Source of the DNA: an uncultured Lewinella sp.
GTDB lineage: Bacteria; Bacteroidota; Bacteroidia; Chitinophagales; Saprospiraceae
Length of the DNA: 15,224 nucleotides
Reading direction: 5' to 3'
Assembly (NCBI GenBank): GCA_938021455.1
Contig: CALIGP010000016.1
Coordinates: forward strand, 1 to 15,224
Translations under genes and position numbers: made by a program
Shown: positions 1-5,569 of the stretch, piece by piece
Numbering within the stretch: the stretch's first letter is position 1
Layout: every line of letters starts with the position of its first letter
The notes under the pieces: model-generated
Databases searched by the model: none
What the model saw: only the letters and a program-made list of their open reading frames with translations
Told to the model about the DNA's origin: nothing

Positions 1-1
1 G

Positions 2-1216
2 ATTCCGGAGTGGGTGCCGAGTTATACCGCTATTCTTGGGGCTCCACCCTTGCGGGAGGCGGCCGTTGGATTTATGAAGCGCTTTATGGCGGGCGTTGAC
101 CTGGACCCGGAGCGACTGGCCATCGCCGCTGGTGATGCAGCGGTAATCGAGATGTGCGCTCTGCTGTTGGGGGACCCGGGAGACGTCGTTGTCATTCCTG
201 GCCCGGCCTACATGGCCTATACACCGGATATTGCGAATAAGGCAGAACTAAAGCGCTACGACCTCTTTCCCCTCGCTCCTGCAACACCCCCTTTGGGGGC
301 ACCGCCGGAGGCGGGGGCGGGGGCTATTGCATCCCGCGTCCGCGCCTTCCCTACTTACTACGAACTAACGACGGACGATCTCGACCGGGCCCACGCCGAA
401 CTCGGAGACCGCTTCCGCGTCTTGTTGCTTACCCAGCCGAATAACCCAACGGGGCAGGTGTTTACGGAAGATCAGATTGCTGAATTCAGCCACTGGTGTA
501 TGGAGCGGGAGATTCACATCGTCTTCAACGAAATTTATGCGCTATCGATGATCGATCAGGATCATGAAGCGTTGATCGATGACTACGGCGAACGCCGCTG
601 GTTCACTTCTTCTCTCCGATGGCTGGAGGAGCAAAAAAGCCCTTACCTACATTGGTGGTATGCGATCTCCAAAGACTTTGGCTTGTCCGGCTTACGCCTC
701 GGCATGGCCTATACCCATAATGAAGACTTGCTGAAAGCCTGGGGTAACTACGGCTCAACCTCCATGACCTCCAACCATACACAATGGATGTTGGCCGAAA
801 TTTTTAAAGACCTTGACTGGGTGGCGGCTTTCGTGCAAGGAAATACCCGCCGACTATCAGAGAGCTACGCTACGGTTATTCGTGTTCTTCGGAAGCACGA
901 CATTGGCTATGCCAGAGCAATGGGAAGTCTGTTTGTTTGGCTTGACCTATCCTCCTTTTTGACGGCCGATACCGAAGAAGGAGAGCTGGCGCTATGGCAG
1001 GAGATTTACGATGAAACGGGCATTCTGCTCACTTCGCCGATTGGGATGGGGAGCGCCGAACGAGGTTGGTTACGGATGGTGTACTCTTGTGTTGCGCTAG
1101 AAGAGTTGGAGGTGGCGATGGGGCGTTTTGAGGGATGGCTCGCGCTGCGCGCTCGGGCTCCCCGGACTACGTCATCGGCTGGGCCGCCGTCTTCGTCCGG
1201 GGCTAAGGGGGTTTGA
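2..1216 (+). CDS. Fold-type I PLP-dependent aminotransferase, ACC-synthase-like (5' truncated by window edge)
   Basis: The reading frame is open to the left edge (IPEW precedes the GTG at 14), so the N-terminus lies outside and the GTG is probably not the true start. Numbering from that GTG, about 400 residues are visible. PLP-fold landmarks are the NNPTG loop (143-147), the Schiff-base lysine in SKDFGLSGLRLG (K220), the tyrosine of the cofactor pocket (Y175) and the C-terminal substrate-carboxylate arginine in GWLRMVYS (R354). The overall pattern (NEIYALS, SKDFGLSG) resembles ACC-synthase-like class I/II aminotransferases, so an amino-acid transaminase or lyase acting in the cytoplasm is likely; the substrate cannot be told. 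Two oddities: the aspartate that normally contacts the PLP ring nitrogen (D-x-x-Y) is asparagine here (N172), and residues about 90-104 are a Pro/Gly/Ala-rich insertion encoded by a REP-like palindrome. The last roughly 25 residues derive from the tandem repeat at 1132-1349. It is convergent with the GH2 gene. Confidence 0.88.
   Translation: MPEWVPSYTAILGAPPLREAAVGFMKRFMAGVDLDPERLAIAAGDAAVIEMCALLLGDPGDVVVIPGPAYMAYTPDIANKAELKRYDLFPLAPATPPLGAPPEAGAGAIASRVRAFPTYYELTTDDLDRAHAELGDRFRVLLLTQPNNPTGQVFTEDQIAEFSHWCMEREIHIVFNEIYALSMIDQDHEALIDDYGERRWFTSSLRWLEEQKSPYLHWWYAISKDFGLSGLRLGMAYTHNEDLLKAWGNYGSTSMTSNHTQWMLAEIFKDLDWVAAFVQGNTRRLSESYATVIRVLRKHDIGYARAMGSLFVWLDLSSFLTADTEEGELALWQEIYDETGILLTSPIGMGSAERGWLRMVYSCVALEELEVAMGRFEGWLALRARAPRTTSSAGPPSSSGAKGV
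281..323. repeat. REP-like double palindrome inserted in frame in the aminotransferase
   Basis: Two adjacent GC hairpins are visible. CCCCC-TTT-GGGGG lies at 287-299 and CCGCC-GGA-GGCGG at 302-314, followed by a G-rich run to about 323. The segment stays in frame and encodes a low-complexity Pro/Gly/Ala stretch unlike the rest of the protein. GC-rich hairpins with three-base loops followed by a G-rich tail resemble REP-type elements that are scattered through Bacteroidota genomes; that assignment is by appearance only. Confidence 0.6.
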
Positions 1217-1229
1217 CCCCTACGGGGTC
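1215..1229. terminator. Hairpin in repeat copy 1 at the aminotransferase stop (possible terminator or REP-like)
   Basis: GACCCC (1215-1220), loop TAC, GGGGTC (1224-1229) forms a perfect 6-bp GC-rich stem. The aminotransferase TGA stop overlaps its left arm. There is no T-run on either side, so it is not a classical intrinsic terminator. It may limit read-through between the two convergent genes or simply be the core of the repeat. Confidence 0.35.
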
Positions 1230-1323
1230 GGGGGGAGTGTGGGATGGCTCGCGCTGTGCGCTCGTACTTCCCGGACTGGGTTGTTGGCTGGGCCGATGTC
1301 TTCGTCCGGGGCTAAGGGTATTT

Positions 1324-1338
1324 GACCCCTATGGGGTC
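1324..1338. terminator. Hairpin in repeat copy 2 at the GH2 stop (possible terminator or REP-like)
   Basis: GACCCC (1324-1329), loop TAT, GGGGTC (1333-1338). It is the exact counterpart of the copy 1 hairpin 109 bases earlier, with one loop base changed and the stem kept intact. The minus-strand GH2 stop codon (1329-1331) lies inside it. It lacks a T-run on either strand, so termination is only an inference from its location. Confidence 0.35.
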
Positions 1339-3863
1339 GGGGATATGTGACCTTGCTCATCGAAGTGGAGGACAAGGTAGGAGCCTTTGAAGTCCTGGTT
1401 GCGGGCTTCGATGACGGTGCGGCCAGTAGCGGGCTCCAGTTCGATACTGGCGCGGCCGTTAGCCATTTCGATGACCTGGCTGCGGGTAGGGGTGCCGTAG
1501 TTGACGAGTAATTTTCCAGTACCGTTACAATCGAAATACATACGGCCCTCGTAGTTGAGGCAGCGTTGGCCATATTTGTCGACCATGGTAGCGTGCACCA
1601 GCTGATTGCCGTTGGGTAGTGAAGTAGCGCTAAGAACTACTTTGCTGGGGGTGTCGGCTTTTTTAAAGGAGTAATTCACCTTTAGCTCATCGGTGGCAAC
1701 TTCTTTGCCTGCATTGTAAGCTTTGGCGGAAAGCGTATTCGCACCATCTGCGAACTGTACGGGCCAGTGATACCCACTGGCAGGAAACTGGCTGATGTCT
1801 TTAGCCTTACGACCAAGTGATTTGCCGTTATGGAAAAGCTCCAGGTTTTCACAACTGCTGTAGACGCTGATTTCGCGGGACTTCCCTTTGGGGCCACTGC
1901 GTTCGGTCCAGGTGTGAGACTCGATGTAGGCAAAGGGTTCTTTAGACCAATAGCTCTTGTAGACGTAATAAGCGTCTTTGGGGTTTCCGTCTCGGTCAAC
2001 GAGACCTTTTTGGTTAAGGTAGGGGATAGGATTTTCCGGGCGGAGAGGGGTGCCGAAGTCCTTAAAGGCCCACTGGGCGTTGCCGGGGAACCAATCAGAA
2101 GTTTCGGATATATGGAGGTGCCAGTCGAAAAGGTCGACGATATAGTTTTCGGTCCAGTCGCCGGTTTTGGCGACGTTTTTAACGTCTACCTGGTTGACGG
2201 CTTCGGCCCATTCGTCGGCGTTGAGAGTTCCCTCTCCGGTGATGGGGGTTTCGGTATGGCGGCCAACATGGCTGGAGCCTCCGTATTCCATGTGAAGAAG
2301 CCTTGGGTATTTAGTTCGGGCGTCTTCCAGGGCCTTGGCGTAATTACTGTACACTCCTGCGTACCAGCCGGACCAGATGGACGGGGAGAATACATCTACA
2401 AGGTCTGCACCGGCGTAATACTTGCGGATGGCAGTCATACGCTTAGGATCCATCTCGTGAGCAATGTCGTTGAGCTCCGAGAGGAAGGTATTCATCCTGC
2501 CTGGGTCGTCGCCGTTGGGGAAATCGGGTAGCCAGTACATCTCATTACCGAGTGACCAGAAGAAGATAGAGGGGTGATTGTAGTTCTGAGCGATCTGCTC
2601 CTGAAGAAGTCGTTTGGTGTTGGCCTGCCAGGCAGCATCGCCTACACCGCCGCGACACCAGGGGAGTTCATCCCAGATGATGAGTCCGAGTTCATCAGCG
2701 GCACGATAAACTTCGGGATCCTGAGGGTAGTGGCCCAGGCGAAGGAAGTTGGCGCCTATACCTTTGATGAGTTCAATGTCTTTTCGGTGTAAGGCGTTGG
2801 GCATTGCGGCACCGTAGCCAGCGTGTTCCTCATGGCGGTGAGTGCCGCGGAGGAGGAGGCGTTCTCCATTGAGAAGGAAGGGGCCATTGGGGGTGAACTC
2901 ATAGAAGCGGTAGCCAATGGTGGAAGATAGTTGGTCGGTAATGGTTTTGTCGTCTAAAAGGAAGACATCAATTTCGTAAAGGGTAGGGGAGTCGGGGGAC
3001 CAGAGTTTAGGGTTTTGCAAATCGGCGAGGTCGAGCTCGTACCGATTTCCAGCTTTAATATCTTTTAGTTGATGGACGGAGGATTGGAGGGGCGTTGAAC
3101 TTCCTTTTTCGCGAAGAGAGACTTGCACTGCTTTTTCACCTTCCATTGCACCAGCGTTTAGCGCAAAAGAAAGATGAGTAGTTGCGCTACGTTTGCTGAC
3201 TTCTGGCATGATAACCCGAAGGTCATTGAGGTGATTGTCCGGTAATAATTCAAGCCAGACATCGCGGGTGATTCCACCGTAAATGAAGAAATCGGATTTT
3301 TGGGACGGGATCAGGTTTTGATCATAAATATTGGTGACACGCACCATGATTTCGTCTTCTTTTTCCGGTAGAAGGTAATCTGTTATGTCGACGTGAAAGC
3401 CGACATAGCCGCCAACGTGGCCGCCGGCCCGGCGACCATTTACGTAGACTTCTGAATTCGTATTTGCGCCTTCGAAATAGAGGCGGGTACGACCATTATG
3501 GTCGGCTGGGATAGTTATAGTTTTTCGATACCAGCTGGCGTCGCGCCGATAGCCTGCGGCGGCATCTACGGCGTCCCATTGATTCCAGGAATGTGGGAGG
3601 TTTATGGGTTCCCAGTTGCTGTCAGTACTAGCCGAAGAAAGGGTAGTCGTATTATTTTCAAGGTACTCCCAACCGGCATTGATGTTAGTTACGGTTCTTG
3701 GGGGCGTCACGTTTTCGCCAACGACAATCGGGCGAATAAAAACGTTGCCAACGCAGGAGAAAAAACAACCAATGAGCAAAAAGCCAAAAAGACGCATAAA
3801 AAGTATTCGCTTAGGAGCAAAGAGAAGCCGCCACCCACGCATTTCGATGTGAGTGGCGGCCAT
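1329..3863 (-). CDS. Glycoside hydrolase family 2 enzyme (beta-galactosidase/beta-glucuronidase type), predicted exported lipoprotein
   Basis: About 844 residues, the usual size for Bacteroidota GH2 enzymes. The N-terminus has a membrane stretch followed by LLIGCFFSC, giving possible lipobox cysteines at 33 and 37, so a periplasmic lipoprotein is likely; no acidic surface-export signal follows. A GH2 sugar-binding jelly-roll domain spans about 55-205, an immunoglobulin-like domain about 210-325 and a TIM barrel about 325-645. The barrel carries the acid/base Glu in WSLGNE (E441) and the probable nucleophile in LLHMEYGG (E526). Beta-sandwich domains of DUF4982 or GH2 C-terminal type follow. 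It should cleave terminal beta-linked hexose or uronic acid from oligosaccharides; the exact sugar is not decidable. ATG 3863 is preferred because GGAG lies five bases upstream; ATGs at 3842 and 3797 are alternatives and a TTG at 3866 is less likely. It is the last gene of the sugar-utilisation cluster. Its C-terminal GHISPTP is encoded by the antisense of the 109-bp repeat. Confidence 0.9.
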   Translation of the reverse strand: MAATHIEMRGWRLLFAPKRILFMRLFGFLLIGCFFSCVGNVFIRPIVVGENVTPPRTVTNINAGWEYLENNTTTLSSASTDSNWEPINLPHSWNQWDAVDAAAGYRRDASWYRKTITIPADHNGRTRLYFEGANTNSEVYVNGRRAGGHVGGYVGFHVDITDYLLPEKEDEIMVRVTNIYDQNLIPSQKSDFFIYGGITRDVWLELLPDNHLNDLRVIMPEVSKRSATTHLSFALNAGAMEGEKAVQVSLREKGSSTPLQSSVHQLKDIKAGNRYELDLADLQNPKLWSPDSPTLYEIDVFLLDDKTITDQLSSTIGYRFYEFTPNGPFLLNGERLLLRGTHRHEEHAGYGAAMPNALHRKDIELIKGIGANFLRLGHYPQDPEVYRAADELGLIIWDELPWCRGGVGDAAWQANTKRLLQEQIAQNYNHPSIFFWSLGNEMYWLPDFPNGDDPGRMNTFLSELNDIAHEMDPKRMTAIRKYYAGADLVDVFSPSIWSGWYAGVYSNYAKALEDARTKYPRLLHMEYGGSSHVGRHTETPITGEGTLNADEWAEAVNQVDVKNVAKTGDWTENYIVDLFDWHLHISETSDWFPGNAQWAFKDFGTPLRPENPIPYLNQKGLVDRDGNPKDAYYVYKSYWSKEPFAYIESHTWTERSGPKGKSREISVYSSCENLELFHNGKSLGRKAKDISQFPASGYHWPVQFADGANTLSAKAYNAGKEVATDELKVNYSFKKADTPSKVVLSATSLPNGNQLVHATMVDKYGQRCLNYEGRMYFDCNGTGKLLVNYGTPTRSQVIEMANGRASIELEPATGRTVIEARNQDFKGSYLVLHFDEQGHISPTP
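3827..3860 (-). promoter_or_regulatory. 12-bp RNA hairpin immediately after the GH2 start codon
   Basis: On the minus strand, GCCGCCACTCAC (3860-3849) pairs with GTGGGTGGCGGC (3838-3827). This gives twelve pairs with one U-G wobble around a 10-base loop that contains an alternative in-frame ATG (3842). The stem begins directly after the preferred ATG (3861-3863). The following UUCUCUUU is somewhat U-rich. It could reduce ribosome loading, or act as an intercistronic attenuator or terminator if translation really starts at 3797. Confidence 0.5.
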
Positions 3864-3868
3864 CAATT

Positions 3869-3872
3869 CTCC
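3869..3872 (-). promoter_or_regulatory. Shine-Dalgarno GGAG deciding the GH2 start
   Basis: GGAG on the minus strand sits five bases before the ATG at 3863. No comparable motif precedes the ATGs at 3842 or 3797. Shine-Dalgarno sequences are weak in Bacteroidota, so this is modest support for the longer start. Confidence 0.4.
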
Positions 3873-3897
3873 GGTTAAGGAGTTAAATCAGATACGG

Positions 3898-3905
3898 CAA
3901 AAGTA
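3898..3905 (-). promoter_or_regulatory. Candidate Bacteroidota -7 promoter element (TACTTTTG) before GH2
   Basis: TACTTTTG matches the Bacteroidota -7 consensus TAnnTTTG. It lies in the short gap between the beta-helix gene and GH2, so transcription would begin near 3891, leaving a leader of roughly 28 bases. The expected TTG near -33 is only matched as TTC, inside the end of the upstream gene. It may be a secondary internal promoter. Confidence 0.35.
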
Positions 3906-3916
3906 ACCCGAATGGA

Positions 3917-5512
3917 TTACTGCTTGAAGAACTTGACGTACATCCAACCTTCAGGAGTACGGACATTAGCGATGTACATACCACTAGCGAGGTCACTGAG
4001 ATTGTCATATCTAACCTGGTGCTCACCAGGAGGTACGTCTGAATTGATGATGTTACGTACTACCTGGCCGGCAGTTGTGTAAATTCTCATACTGACCGGG
4101 CCTGTTTTGGTGGTCTCGTAGGTCAAGGTTAACTCGTTAGCGGCTGGGTTGGGGAAGGCTTCGAGTTTTAGCAGCGGGTTGATCGTCACTTCGGGAGTAC
4201 TAACCAACTCGTCACAGAAAGCAGAAGCACCAATGGCACCACCATTACGGCCGGCGTTCGCAGATGTTGAGTTTGCGTCGAAGCAGGGGTCGAAGCGGTC
4301 AAAATCGAAGAGGTAGCCTTTGTCATAAAGCGTGCCGACGGCAAACAAACTGTCTTCCACCATGATGTTAGTGATGCCTACAGAATCCTTAAATTCTACC
4401 GCCTCCCGTGCGTATTGAATGACGGGCCCTCTGCCCGGTACGGCATTGAGTTCCAGTACTTCTTCAAAATGTGCATCGGCGGGATCTCCAACCAGTGCAT
4501 CAATGAAGGTCGGGCTGTATAGGTTAGGCTTCGTAACGGAGTCAAAGCTTGCGTAGTGGTCGAGGACATCCTGCGTGTAGTGGATGTTATTGTTCGACAT
4601 CGTGATGGAACCTCCTTCAACGAGCGTGTCTAGCGAGAAAACAAAATTCTCGACGTTGTCGAAGTTGATTTGTTCGTCCGCAATACTCGGTGCAGTACCC
4701 ATAATAGAAGGGTTCTGAATGAAGTTGTTTTGAATAACAGATTCCTTGGTGTTGTTCAATTGGATAAAGCCGTGGCGGCCAACGTGGTTGAATACGGTGT
4801 TACCGGTAAATTCAAAGTAGTTCATGCTGGACTGACGGAAGCCGATGTAAAGGCGATCGAGAACGTTATGGATAACGTTTCCTTTGATCACAATAGAGTC
4901 CACAGGTCCAAGACGTGGAGAAACCAGGCGGCCGTTCCCCTGGAATTCTTCGAAATCCCCGAGGTTGTAGATATGACAATTGGTAATGAAGACTTTTTCA
5001 TTTTGACCTTCGGATCGAGCTAATGCCTGACGGACCTTGCGTAGTACGCAATTGTTCCAGCTGTAAGTAACGCCTTCACCATTACCCCGGACAAGGGCTA
5101 CTTCGTAGTTTGAAGCAGTGGGGCCTTTATCCCCCATGGTAATATCGAGGTTGTCAAAACTGATGCTTGCCGGTCCACGATATACATCCTGTAGGGCTGA
5201 TCCGCCAGTCGCGTTCCTGCGATCTACGAAGGGGCGTCCCATTGTTTCCGTGTCGCCATATGCGCCGAAGTGAATGTCGAAGTCCCAGAAGTTTCTCTTG
5301 CTAAAGAAGTAAATCCCACCGGCTTCCAGGAGGTAAGTGTCGTGGGCCTGGTCTCCATTTGCCAGCGTATCGGCATCGACAAAGAGGTCAATGTAGCTGA
5401 ACATAAAGCCGTCTTCATTTTCCAGATTTGGTGGAATTTCGATGGACGACTGCGCCTGCATTACAGTTGCTGTGCACAGACAGATGATTAATGATAGGTA
5501 AAATCTGATCAT
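3917..5512 (-). CDS. Secreted right-handed beta-helix (pectate-lyase-like) protein with T9SS C-terminal sorting domain
   Basis: About 531 residues from ATG 5512, chosen because it gives a clean signal peptide (MIRFYLSLIICLCTATVMQAQ, with cleavage near AQ-SS); the TTG at 5540-5542 only adds a non-signal-like leader. Residues about 115-320 show regularly spaced beta-helix turns such as SISFDNLDITMG, VFITNCHIYNL, IVIKGNVIHNV, FEFTGNTVFNH and VIQNNFIQNP, as in pectate-lyase-like or DUF4957/DUF5123-type proteins. Residues about 452-531 form a type A T9SS sorting domain (AFPNPAANELTL, GMYIANVRT, WMYVKFFKQ), so the protein should cross the outer membrane and be surface-anchored or released. No catalytic residues of a named lyase family could be assigned, so it may be a polysaccharide lyase or a binding protein. 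It lies 57 bases downstream of the receptor gene, presumably in the same operon. Confidence 0.8.
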   Translation of the reverse strand: MIRFYLSLIICLCTATVMQAQSSIEIPPNLENEDGFMFSYIDLFVDADTLANGDQAHDTYLLEAGGIYFFSKRNFWDFDIHFGAYGDTETMGRPFVDRRNATGGSALQDVYRGPASISFDNLDITMGDKGPTASNYEVALVRGNGEGVTYSWNNCVLRKVRQALARSEGQNEKVFITNCHIYNLGDFEEFQGNGRLVSPRLGPVDSIVIKGNVIHNVLDRLYIGFRQSSMNYFEFTGNTVFNHVGRHGFIQLNNTKESVIQNNFIQNPSIMGTAPSIADEQINFDNVENFVFSLDTLVEGGSITMSNNNIHYTQDVLDHYASFDSVTKPNLYSPTFIDALVGDPADAHFEEVLELNAVPGRGPVIQYAREAVEFKDSVGITNIMVEDSLFAVGTLYDKGYLFDFDRFDPCFDANSTSANAGRNGGAIGASAFCDELVSTPEVTINPLLKLEAFPNPAANELTLTYETTKTGPVSMRIYTTAGQVVRNIINSDVPPGEHQVRYDNLSDLASGMYIANVRTPEGWMYVKFFKQ

Positions 5513-5569
5513 AATATAGCGAGTTAAGTATGTTGTTAACAAAGCGATGAATAGAGAAAGGACGTAGTG

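Larger units (their letters stand above)
1132..1349. repeat. 109-bp tandem direct repeat, two diverged copies (1132-1240 and 1241-1349)
   Basis: Both copies begin GGGATGGCTCGCGCTG and share CTTCGTCCGGGGCTAAGG and TTTGACCCCTAYGGGGTCGGGG at a constant offset of 109 bases, with scattered substitutions. Copy 1 encodes the last residues and the TGA stop of the aminotransferase. Copy 2 would encode a near-identical tail (SSSGAKGI then stop) in the same orientation, and its antisense strand supplies the last residues and TAG stop of the convergent GH2 gene. Each copy ends in a GACCCC-TAY-GGGGTC hairpin. Confidence 0.85.

Noticed and set aside
1128..1325. 65-residue plus-strand open frame
   Set aside because: It is made of the frame-shifted end of the aminotransferase plus repeat copy 2, so it reflects the tandem repeat rather than a gene.
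1830..2531. 233-residue plus-strand open frame
   Set aside because: It lies wholly antisense to the GH2 catalytic region, which has clear family motifs. The translation has no recognisable domain, and a strong coding strand opposite explains it.
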